5,922 bases of DNA. It comes from a bacterium (GTDB lineage Bacteria > Chloroflexota > Dormibacteria > UBA8260 > Bog-877). The DNA lies in contig JAJYWM010000083.1 in NCBI GenBank assembly GCA_021791455.1, forward strand, positions 1 through 5,922, read 5' to 3'. The notes beneath the pieces are model-generated. The model searched no databases. It saw only the letters and a program-made list of their open reading frames with translations, and was not told where the DNA came from. Of this stretch, positions 1 to 5,922 are shown piece by piece; the stretch's first letter is position 1, and each line of letters opens with the position of its first letter. A program made the position numbers and the translations under genes.

Positions 1-38
1 CGACAGGAGAAGCCCCGGTCGTCAAATCGATAAGATCC

Positions 39-1490
39 TTGGTGCCCGCGCGGCTCGACAGGCTCCCCTGGAGCCGGTTCCACTGGCTCGTGGTCGTCGG
101 CCTTGGTGTCTCCTGGATCCTTGACGGCCTGGAGATCCAGATCGCCTCCAGTGTTAGCCCGGTGCTGCAGCACCATGCCACGCTCGGGCTGAGCACATCC
201 GAGGCGGGCCTGATCGGGAGCGTCTATCTGGCTGGTGAGGTGGTGGGGGCGCTGGTCTTTGGCCGACTCACAGACTGGCTGGGCCGCAAGCGCCTGTTCA
301 TCTGGACCCTGGCCATCTATCTGGTGGCCAGTGGAATCTCCGGCCTGTCCCCCACGCTCTGGTTTCTCCTCCTATTCCGCTTCATCGCGGGGACCGGGAT
401 AGGGGGAGAGTACACGGCCATCAACTCCGCGATCGATGAGCTGATTCCCTCCCACTATCGGGGCCGCGTGGACATCGCCATCAACGGCACGTACTGGCTC
501 GGCGCGCTCATAGGTTCGCTGGGGACGATTCTCCTGCTCAATCCAAACCTTGTTGCGATCAACCTCGGTTGGAGAATCGGGTTCTTCATCGGGCCCGTAA
601 TCGGCTTGATCATCATCTACGTGCGCCGCCACATCCCCGAGAGCCCCCGCTGGCTGATGACCCACGGCCACCAGGAGGAGGCGGAACACACAGTCGATGA
701 GATCGAGGCGGCCCTCGAGGCAGATGGAGTCCACCTGCCTGAGGTCTCCTCCGACTCCGCCATAGAGGTGACCGACCGGGGACAGGTGTCGTACCTGCAG
801 ATCGGAAGGACGATGTTGCGCGACTACCCCAGCCGATCCTTGCTGGGCTTCTCGATGATGGTCACCCAGTCGTTTTTGTACAACGCGATCTTCTTCTCAT
901 ACGCCCTGGTGCTCACCCACTTCTACCGAATCGCATCCGACCAGACAGCCTTCTTCTTCATCCCCTTCGCGGCGGGAAACCTCGCGGGCCCGCTACTGTT
1001 GGGGCGATTCTTCGACACCGTCGGCCGGCGCAAGATGATCGTGTTCACCTACTGCCTCTCCGGGCTGCTGCTGGCCGTGTCCGCCGCCCTCTTCGACTCA
1101 GGAGCCCTGAACGCAACGACCCAGACGATCTTCTGGTGCGCGACGTTCTTCTTCGCCTCCGCCGGCGCCTCCTCCGCCTACCTCACAGTCAGCGAGATCT
1201 TCCCCTTGGAGTTGCGCAGCCAGGCGATATCGTTCTTCTTCGCAATCTCGCAACTGGTGGGGGGAGTGGGCGCGCCCTATCTGTTCGCCACCCTGATCGG
1301 GAGCGGACACAATCCTGGGCCCCTGACCATCGGGTACTACGTGGGAGCGACCGTCATGTTCGTAGGCGGTGTCATCGCCTGGTTTCTGGGTGTCAACGCT
1401 GAGAGGAAGTCCCTGGAGCAGGTGGCACGGCCGCTCTCTCAAGTGCGGCGGCGGACTCAAGCCGAAGCTCCGACCGGAGCCCCAGCTTGA
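39..1490 (+). CDS. MFS transporter, sugar-porter/organic-acid type (5' end probably outside window)
   Basis: This is a 12-helix secondary transporter of the inner membrane that probably moves a small organic solute with protons; the substrate cannot be told from sequence. Counting from the TTG at 39, hydrophobic segments fall near residues 16-37, 58-78, 87-105, 108-128, 149-169, 178-196, 266-293, 304-323, 333-353, 362-385, 397-421 and 431-451, with a charged central loop at 197-264. MFS motif A is present after TM2 (75-85, GRLTDWLGRKR) and again in the second half (322-332, GRFFDTVGRRK). The R-x3-G-x-G-x-GGE motif is at 114-124, PESPRW at 200-205 and SEIFPLELRSQA at 385-396, all typical of sugar-porter and aromatic-acid carriers. 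TM1 carries acidic D29 and E32. The start is doubtful: the frame stays open to base 3, there is no ribosome site close to the TTG at 39 or GTG at 42, and the AGGAGA at 5-10 is too far away. The true start probably lies upstream. The family is certain; the substrate is unknown. Confidence 0.93.
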   Translation: MVPARLDRLPWSRFHWLVVVGLGVSWILDGLEIQIASSVSPVLQHHATLGLSTSEAGLIGSVYLAGEVVGALVFGRLTDWLGRKRLFIWTLAIYLVASGISGLSPTLWFLLLFRFIAGTGIGGEYTAINSAIDELIPSHYRGRVDIAINGTYWLGALIGSLGTILLLNPNLVAINLGWRIGFFIGPVIGLIIIYVRRHIPESPRWLMTHGHQEEAEHTVDEIEAALEADGVHLPEVSSDSAIEVTDRGQVSYLQIGRTMLRDYPSRSLLGFSMMVTQSFLYNAIFFSYALVLTHFYRIASDQTAFFFIPFAAGNLAGPLLLGRFFDTVGRRKMIVFTYCLSGLLLAVSAALFDSGALNATTQTIFWCATFFFASAGASSAYLTVSEIFPLELRSQAISFFFAISQLVGGVGAPYLFATLIGSGHNPGPLTIGYYVGATVMFVGGVIAWFLGVNAERKSLEQVARPLSQVRRRTQAEAPTGAPA

Positions 1491-1509
1491 ACGGCAGTCC
1501 GAAAGTGCT

Positions 1510-1530
1510 CCACCTTGGCCGCGAGGTGGG
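1510..1530 (+). other. Small intercistronic hairpin between MFS and USP genes
   Basis: The 67-bp gap between the MFS stop and the likely USP start contains CCACCT (1510-1515) and its complement AGGTGG (1524-1529). They form a 6-bp stem that a T-G pair can extend inward, with a loop of about 6-8 bases. No T-tract follows, so it looks more like an mRNA-processing or stability element, or chance in GC-rich DNA, than a terminator. It does not argue against cotranscription of the two genes. Confidence 0.25.
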
Positions 1531-1557
1531 CGGACAGGGCATGCTGGCCCGGCTACT

Positions 1558-2031
1558 GTGAGCCCGAAGGTGGGAACCGCACGTAGGAGCGGTCACCGGG
1601 TGGTGGTCGGTGTGAGCCCGGAGACCGGGTCCAGAACCGCGCTGACCTGGGCCTGGGAGGAGGCCCGGATGCGGGGCGTTGACCTCCTGGCCGTGTCCGC
1701 GTGGAGACCAACCCTCCCCAGCCCCGGCCCCTCACCACGGCCATCGTTCGCGCCTCTGCTTCCGGACGAGCTTCAGGCCCGGACCTTGGCACACCTGCGC
1801 CAGGTGTTGGAGGAAGTCCTGGGAACAGACCCGCGACTACAGTTCGAAGCCATGCGAGGAACCGTCACCCAGGTCTTGGCCAAAGCGGCTGCCGACGCCC
1901 AGTTGTTGGTCCTTGGGCCACCGCACCCGAGCCGCGCCGCCGGCCTGTTGGCGGGCGGCATAATGCTGCGGCTGACACCGAGGGTTAGGTGCCCGATCGT
2001 GGTCATGCCCCAGGAGCTTGCTCCCGCATGA
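1558..2031 (+). CDS. Universal stress protein (UspA family) with degenerate nucleotide-binding motif
   Basis: This is a cytoplasmic single-domain Usp protein of 157 aa, a usual length for the family. The first strand and helix read HRVVVGVSPETGSRTALTWA (residues 13-32). The C-terminal half has the typical order: a G-x-V turn (101-103), a helix rich in alanine, the strand LLVLG (116-120), a glycine loop, and the final strand CPIVVMP (145-151). ATP-binding Usps carry G-x2-G-x9-G-S/T; here it is G120-x2-H123-x9-G133-G134, and the usual Asp of VGVD is Ser20. ATP binding is therefore doubtful. A proline/serine-rich stretch (50-69) follows the second strand. GTG 1558 is chosen because it leaves a normal short lead before the first strand. 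GTG 1570 is an alternative, as is GTG 1600, which has AGGAG 10 bases upstream. It lies 67 bp after the MFS gene on the same strand, so cotranscription is likely. Its role is inferred as stress or energy-state response. Confidence 0.85.
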   Translation: MSPKVGTARRSGHRVVVGVSPETGSRTALTWAWEEARMRGVDLLAVSAWRPTLPSPGPSPRPSFAPLLPDELQARTLAHLRQVLEEVLGTDPRLQFEAMRGTVTQVLAKAAADAQLLVLGPPHPSRAAGLLAGGIMLRLTPRVRCPIVVMPQELAPA

Positions 2032-2040
2032 TCCGAGCCG

Positions 2041-2084
2041 GCCGGGGCCAGGGCTAGTCCACCCGCGGCCTAGCCCTGGCCGGC
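2041..2084. terminator. Hairpin terminator shared by convergent USP and ppdK genes
   Basis: A perfect 12-bp inverted repeat (2046-2057 GGCCAGGGCTAG against 2070-2081) encloses a 12-base loop. Allowing a 2-base bulge, it extends to 2041-2084 and about 15 pairs. It begins 9 bases after the USP stop and ends 3 bases before the ppdK stop codon on the other strand, the expected place for a bidirectional terminator. Neither strand has a T-tract after the stem, so termination may depend on stem strength or on Rho, or the element may protect 3' ends. The hairpin is seen directly; its function is inferred. Confidence 0.7.
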
Positions 2085-2087
2085 GAA

Positions 2088-4790
2088 TCAGGCGTCCCTA
2101 GTATTCAGCGCCTGAATCCTCGCCTGAGCCGCCGCCAGACGCGCCCCTGGAACCCTGAACGGGGAACAGGAAACGTAATCCAGGCCAAGGCGGTCGCAGA
2201 GGACGATCGACTGGGCGTCCCCTCCGTGCTCGCCGCAGATCCCGATCTCCAAATCGGCCCTCGTCTGGCGCCCCTCCGAGATCGCGTATCCCATCAGCCT
2301 GCCAACCCCATCGGGGTCGAGATGCTCAAATGGGTTGGCCGGGAGCACCCCCTCGCTCACGTACCAGCGCAGGAACTTCCCCTCCGCGTCGTCGCGTGAC
2401 ACCCCATACGTCATCTGGGTCAGATCGTTGGTCCCAAAGGAGAAGAACTGGGCGTGCTCCGCCACCTGACCGGCGGTCAGGGCGGCCCGGGGGACCTCGA
2501 TCATGGTGCCAACCTTGACATCGAAGCGGATCCCCTGCTCTCTGGCGACCGCCTTCAGAGTGCCTTCGATGATCTCCCGCGATCTCCTGAGCTCCTCCGC
2601 GTGACCCACGAGCGGAACCATGATCTCGGGGATCGCCTTGACACGGCGCTTGCGGAGCTCGGAAGCGGCCTCCGCTATCGCCCTCACCTGCATCTCCACT
2701 ATCTCCGGGAACAGCAGGCCCAGACGGCACCCCCGCAGGCCCAGCATCGGGTTTTGTTCGCGCAGCTCCTCCACCGCGGCGAGCATCCGCTCGGCTCGCT
2801 CCAACTTCTTGCCCTGCTTCTTGGCATCCCGCAGCTGGGTGACCTCCACCAAAAGCTGGTCGTGGCTGGGCAGGAACTCGTGCAGCGGGGGGTCGATGAG
2901 CCGGATGATCACGGGCAGGCCGCTCATCGCCTCCAGGATCCCGAGGAAGTCGGAGCGCTGGAAGGGAAGAAGCTCGGCCAGAGCGGCTTCCCTCTCCTCC
3001 TTCTCCTGGGCCAGGATCATCCGCTGCACATGGGGCAGGCGATCCTGCTGCATGAACATGTGCTCGGTGCGACATAGGCCGATGCCCTGCGCGCCGAACT
3101 GGCGCGCGCGGCGAGCATCCTCGGGGGTGTCGGCGTTCGCGTACACCTTGAGGCGCCTCACGCTGTCCGCTGTCTGCAGGAGGCGCTCCAGGTCGCCGGA
3201 GACCCCGGCCTCGACGGTGGCAACGGCACCGGCGATCACGCGGCCGGTGGTGCCGTCAATCGTGAAGATCTCCCCTTCCTTTACCACCTGCCCCCCGGCC
3301 TCGAAGCGCCTCTTGACCAGGTCGACCTTGAGGTCCTCTGTCCCGGCCACGCAGGGCTTGCCCATGCCTCTGGCCACCACGGCCGCGTGCGAGGTGCGGC
3401 CTCCGCGCGATGTGAGCACTCCCTCCGCCGCGATCATGCCGTGGACGTCATCGGGATTGGTCTCAATCCGCACCAGGATCACCTTCTTGCCCTGCTTGGC
3501 CATCTCCTCGGCCCTATCCGCGTCGAAGACCGCCTCCCCCGTGGCGGCCCCTGGAGAGGCGGCTAGCCCCGTCGCCAGGACCCGCACCTTCGCATTCGGG
3601 TCGATGGCTCGATGCAGGAGGTGGTCCACCTGATCCGGCTCCACTCTGCCCAGAGCGTCCTCGGAGGAGATCAGGCCCTCCGCCAGCATGTCCACAGCGA
3701 TCTTCACGGCGGCCGCGGCGGTCCGTTTGGCGGTCCTGGTTTGGAGCATGTACAGCCGCCCCTTCTCGATCGTGAACTCCATGTCCTGCACGTCGCGGTA
3801 GTGCTGCTCCAAGCGCTCCGCGATCTGGGCGAACTCGCCATACACCTGGGGGAGCGCCTTCTCCAGAGTCGCGATCGGTTGGGGGGTGCGGATCCCCGCG
3901 ACCACGTCCTCGCCCTGGGCGTTGAGCAGATACTCCCCAAAGATGCGGCGCTCACCGGTGGCGGGGTCCCTCGTGAAGGCGACCCCGGTCCCCGAGTCAT
4001 CACCCATGTTGCCGAAGACCATGGCCTGGACGTTCACCGCGGTGCCCAGCGTGTGCGGGATGTGGTTGAACTCCCGGTAGGCGACGGCCCGGCGCCCGTT
4101 CCAAGAGTCGAAGACCGCCGCAATCGCCCCGGTCAACTGCTCCCAGGGGTCCTCCGGGAACCCGTGCCCGGTCTTCTTCTCCACGATCCGGGCAAAGGTG
4201 TCCGCCAATTTCTCCAGCGCCGCCGCCGTCAGCTCCGAGTCGCTGCCAACGCGAGCGGTCTTCTTGGCCGCCTCCAACTCGGAGTCGAACAGCTCCGCGT
4301 CCAGGCCGAGCACGATCCGTCCGTACATCTGAATGAAGCGGCGATAGGCGTCCAGGGCGAAGCGGCGATCACCGGTACGCTTGGCCAAACCCTCGACGGT
4401 CTCTTGGTTTAGCCCCAGGTTCAAGACGGTGTCCATCATTCCCGGCATCGAGAACGCCGCCCCGGACCGGACGGACACGAGCAGAGGATTCTCCTGGTCA
4501 CCGAGCTTCTTGCCGCTGCGCTCCTCGAGCGTCCGGAGGTGGGTGCGCACCTCATCCAGCAGTCCATTTGGGAAGCTGCCCTTGGCCCCCAGATAGGCCA
4601 GGCAGGCCTTCGTGGTGATGGTGAAGCCGGGGGGCACGGGCAACCCGGCTCTGGTCATCTCGGCCACTCCGGCCCCCTTCCCACCCAGAAGGTCGCGCAT
4701 CTCTGCGTTGCCTTCCTGGAAGTCGTAGACAAACTTGGTCTGCTGCCTGGCGCGGGCGCTGGGACGGGCCTTTACCGCGGTCTTTGCCAT
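2088..4790 (-). CDS. ppdK: Pyruvate, phosphate dikinase
   Basis: This cytoplasmic enzyme catalyses the reversible reaction pyruvate + ATP + phosphate to phosphoenolpyruvate + AMP + diphosphate, serving gluconeogenesis or PPi-linked glycolysis. At 900 aa it is full length (the family is about 870-900). The N-terminal ATP-grasp domain (about 18-355) shows LLGGKGAG with K38, SVRSGAAFSMPGMMDT with R108, and DMEFTIEKG with E338. The swivelling phosphohistidine domain holds GGRTSHAAVVARGMG, with catalytic His468 (codon 3387-3389) next to T466 and S467. The C-terminal PEP/pyruvate barrel (about 540-895) has CRTEHMF (R574, E576), RLIDPPLHEFLP, NPMLGLRG, GTMIEVPRA (E765), FFSFGTNDLTQM (N788, D789) and GICGEHGGD with catalytic Cys852 (codon 2235-2237). 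The PPDK-specific SMPGMMDT and DPPLHEFLP blocks separate it from PEP synthase. The first 18 residues form a basic tail. ATG 4790 has AAGGAGGT 8 bases upstream. The gene stands alone between a convergent and a divergent neighbour. No key residue is missing. Confidence 0.98.
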   Translation of the reverse strand: MAKTAVKARPSARARQQTKFVYDFQEGNAEMRDLLGGKGAGVAEMTRAGLPVPPGFTITTKACLAYLGAKGSFPNGLLDEVRTHLRTLEERSGKKLGDQENPLLVSVRSGAAFSMPGMMDTVLNLGLNQETVEGLAKRTGDRRFALDAYRRFIQMYGRIVLGLDAELFDSELEAAKKTARVGSDSELTAAALEKLADTFARIVEKKTGHGFPEDPWEQLTGAIAAVFDSWNGRRAVAYREFNHIPHTLGTAVNVQAMVFGNMGDDSGTGVAFTRDPATGERRIFGEYLLNAQGEDVVAGIRTPQPIATLEKALPQVYGEFAQIAERLEQHYRDVQDMEFTIEKGRLYMLQTRTAKRTAAAAVKIAVDMLAEGLISSEDALGRVEPDQVDHLLHRAIDPNAKVRVLATGLAASPGAATGEAVFDADRAEEMAKQGKKVILVRIETNPDDVHGMIAAEGVLTSRGGRTSHAAVVARGMGKPCVAGTEDLKVDLVKRRFEAGGQVVKEGEIFTIDGTTGRVIAGAVATVEAGVSGDLERLLQTADSVRRLKVYANADTPEDARRARQFGAQGIGLCRTEHMFMQQDRLPHVQRMILAQEKEEREAALAELLPFQRSDFLGILEAMSGLPVIIRLIDPPLHEFLPSHDQLLVEVTQLRDAKKQGKKLERAERMLAAVEELREQNPMLGLRGCRLGLLFPEIVEMQVRAIAEAASELRKRRVKAIPEIMVPLVGHAEELRRSREIIEGTLKAVAREQGIRFDVKVGTMIEVPRAALTAGQVAEHAQFFSFGTNDLTQMTYGVSRDDAEGKFLRWYVSEGVLPANPFEHLDPDGVGRLMGYAISEGRQTRADLEIGICGEHGGDAQSIVLCDRLGLDYVSCSPFRVPGARLAAAQARIQALNTRDA

Positions 4791-4953
4791 CGGCGGATAC
4801 CTCCTTCCCTGGATCTGCAGCCTTGAGTTTACGATTCACCCCCAAGGTCCAGTGAACTTCATTTAAGATCGGGGCGGAGAGAGCGCCGGCGACGGTCGCG
4901 GGGAAGCGAGCGAGCTGGATTGGAGCCTCCGAACTTGGGGAACCATTGCACGA
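4791..4953. promoter_or_regulatory. Divergent promoter region between ppdK and ABC exporter gene
   Basis: These 163 bases separate two divergently transcribed genes and must carry the ppdK promoter and probably that of the ABC gene. The stretch 4823-4870 is notably less GC-rich than its surroundings. For ppdK, a weak minus-strand pair is possible: TTCACT (4851-4856) and TAAACT (4826-4831), 19 bases apart, giving a leader of about 30 bases. For the ABC gene, TAAGAT at 4864-4869 could be a -10, but I see no good -35. TTCAC (4835-4839) and GTGAA (4852-4856) form a short inverted repeat spaced by 12 bases, which may be an operator or chance. The placement is firm; individual boxes are speculative. 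Confidence 0.45.
4799..4806 (-). promoter_or_regulatory. Strong Shine-Dalgarno of ppdK
   Basis: On the minus strand the sequence reads AAGGAGGT, a near-perfect anti-16S match, with 8 bases to the ATG at 4788-4790. This fixes the ppdK start and suggests efficient translation. The neighbouring genes in the window have much weaker sites. Confidence 0.85.
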
Positions 4954-5922
4954 ATGGGCATGCACATGGCCGGCCACGGGGCCGGGCGACTTCAGCGACC
5001 CGGGAGGCCCCAGGAACCGCTGCCTCCGATCAGCCGCAGCACCCTGGTAAGGGTCCTCAAGCTCTTCTCCCCCTACCGCTGGAAGGTGGCCGGGGTCCTG
5101 CTGATCCTGGTCGTTGTCGCCGGCCTCGGGATCGTCAACCCGGTGATGCTGAAGCTCATCATCGACCAGGGCATCCTGCAGCACAAGACAAGGCTGCTGC
5201 TCATCTTCGTCGGAATCATGGTCATCACGCCGGTGATCAGCACCGGCCTCGGGGTCTGGCAGACCTACCTCAACGCCGTCGTCGGCCAGCGCATGATGCA
5301 GGACCTGAGGGTGGCCCTGTACTCGCACCTCCAGAGCCTGCCCCTGCGCTTCTTCACCGGCACCAGGACAGGGGAGATCCAGTCCCGCCTGACCAACGAC
5401 GTCGGGGGCGTCGACTCGGTCATCACCAACACCGCCACCAGCATCGTTTCCAACCTGACCAGGACCGCGGCGACCCTCACCGGCATGGCGGTTCTCAGCT
5501 GGCAGCTGACCCTGATATCGGTGGTGATGATGCCAGTTTTCCTGCTGGTGACGATCAGGGTCGGAGAGGTCCGGCGCAAGGTCAGCTCCGATACCCAGGC
5601 GACGCTGGCCGACCTCTCGGCCATAGCCGAGGAGACCCTGTCGGTCAGCGGGATCCTGCTGAGCAAGGTCTACGGCCGCGAGAAGGTGACCCACAAGCGC
5701 TACGTCGACGAGACCGGGCGCCTCACCAACCTGATGATCCGCCAGCAGATGGTGGGGCGCTGGTTCTTCGGCTTCATCTCCACCTTCTTCTCCATTCTGC
5801 CCGCCCTCGTCTACCTCATCGCCGGCCTCTTGCTCCACGCGGGACGAAGTGGCGGGGTGTCGGTCGGCACCCTGGTGGCGTTCACCACCTTCCAGTCCCA
5901 ACTCTTCTTCCCCATCGGACAA
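4954..5922 (+). CDS. ABC transporter, fused permease/ATPase (exporter type), 3' truncated by window edge
   Basis: The reading frame runs open from ATG 4954 to the last base (323 codons) with no stop, and the preceding in-frame stop is TAA at 4864-4866. It is the transmembrane half of a type IV (MsbA/LmrA-like) exporter; the ATPase half with Walker A, signature and Walker B should follow outside the window. A cytosolic Gly/Pro/Arg-rich tail (1-30) precedes SRSTLVRVLKLFSPYRWK. Hydrophobic segments lie near 45-69, 82-106, 165-184, 185-203 and 270-292, with a sixth starting near 305. Family hallmarks are LPLRFFTGTRTGEIQSRLTNDVGGVD (within 129-154), whose GEIxSRLTND coupling motif is diagnostic, and SGILLSKVYGRE (232-243). 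The start has GGGGA 12 bases upstream, a weak site; ATG 4960 and 4966 are alternatives. It is divergent from ppdK, so it opens its own transcription unit. Such proteins work as dimers in the inner membrane, exporting lipids, peptides or drugs. The substrate is unknown, and a heterodimer partner could lie downstream. Confidence 0.93.
   Translation, partial: MGMHMAGHGAGRLQRPGRPQEPLPPISRSTLVRVLKLFSPYRWKVAGVLLILVVVAGLGIVNPVMLKLIIDQGILQHKTRLLLIFVGIMVITPVISTGLGVWQTYLNAVVGQRMMQDLRVALYSHLQSLPLRFFTGTRTGEIQSRLTNDVGGVDSVITNTATSIVSNLTRTAATLTGMAVLSWQLTLISVVMMPVFLLVTIRVGEVRRKVSSDTQATLADLSAIAEETLSVSGILLSKVYGREKVTHKRYVDETGRLTNLMIRQQMVGRWFFGFISTFFSILPALVYLIAGLLLHAGRSGGVSVGTLVAFTTFQSQLFFPIGQ

Noticed and set aside
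1098..1460. Minus-strand open frame of 120 codons inside the MFS gene (and a similar one at 372-734)
   Set aside because: Both are antisense to a clear membrane transporter, and their charged, Asp/Gly/Arg-rich translations show no family resemblance.
1369..1557. Extended 220-aa version of the universal stress protein starting at GTG 1369
   Set aside because: It would overlap the MFS gene by 122 bases and add 63 residues of Arg/Pro/Ser-rich sequence not found in Usp proteins. The domain itself begins only after residue 1558.
2454..3633. Two long overlapping plus-strand open frames (2454-3077 and 2620-3633) antisense to ppdK
   Set aside because: They overlap each other in different frames and both oppose ppdK. 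Their low-complexity Arg/Ser or Leu/His-rich translations are typical shadows in high-GC DNA.
3612..4412. 266-codon plus-strand open frame antisense to ppdK
   Set aside because: It lies wholly inside the well-supported ppdK gene and mirrors its codons. It has no recognisable domain and no convincing ribosome site.
4966..4987. GGCCGGCC-centred palindrome and GC-rich repeats near the ABC gene start
   Set aside because: It is short, lies inside the coding N-terminus, and is expected by chance at this GC content.
4552..5922. 456-codon minus-strand open frame across the ABC gene, the intergenic region and the 5' end of ppdK
   Set aside because: It is antisense to a clear ABC transporter and lies in another frame of ppdK. 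Its composition is Asp/Gln/Gly/His-rich with no domain, as expected from GC-biased third positions read on the opposite strand.
1..5922. CRISPR arrays, tRNA/rRNA genes, insertion sequences, toxin-antitoxin or phage genes
   Set aside because: I looked for regularly spaced repeats, cloverleaf-like segments, transposase motifs and small gene pairs and saw none. Nearly all of the window is covered by four ordinary genes.

Overview
The window is GC-rich and holds four protein-coding genes: two complete, one probably missing its first codons at the left edge, and one cut by the right edge. Codon third positions are strongly G/C-biased. The GTG/TTG-type starts, the single-domain universal stress protein and the character of the PPDK and ABC proteins fit a high-GC free-living bacterium of the Actinomycetota, Chloroflexota or Dormibacterota kind. 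This is an inference from style only. No rRNA, tRNA or other phylogenetic marker is present, so I do not name a taxon.

Layout. Left block, plus strand: a 12-TM major facilitator superfamily transporter of the sugar-porter/organic-acid type (39-1490), then after 67 bp a small universal stress protein (about 1558-2031) whose ATP-binding signature is degenerate. A strong hairpin (2041-2084) separates this block from the convergent ppdK gene. Centre, minus strand: a full-length 900-aa pyruvate, phosphate dikinase (2088-4790) with both the catalytic His and the catalytic Cys and an excellent Shine-Dalgarno. A 163-bp divergent intergenic region (4791-4953) carries the outward signals for ppdK and for the next gene. 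Right block, plus strand: the N-terminal transmembrane half of an ABC exporter (4954 to beyond 5922), whose nucleotide-binding half lies outside the window.

How the genes relate. PPDK interconverts pyruvate and phosphoenolpyruvate in the cytoplasm and is a central-carbon enzyme. The MFS protein is a solute carrier at the inner membrane, and the USP may be co-transcribed with it. The ABC protein starts a separate transcription unit. The genes do not form a recognisable pathway, and nothing resembles a defence, mobile or CRISPR system. I found no convincing undescribed system. The most notable details are the USP that has lost its nucleotide-binding signature residues and the shared hairpin between the convergent genes.
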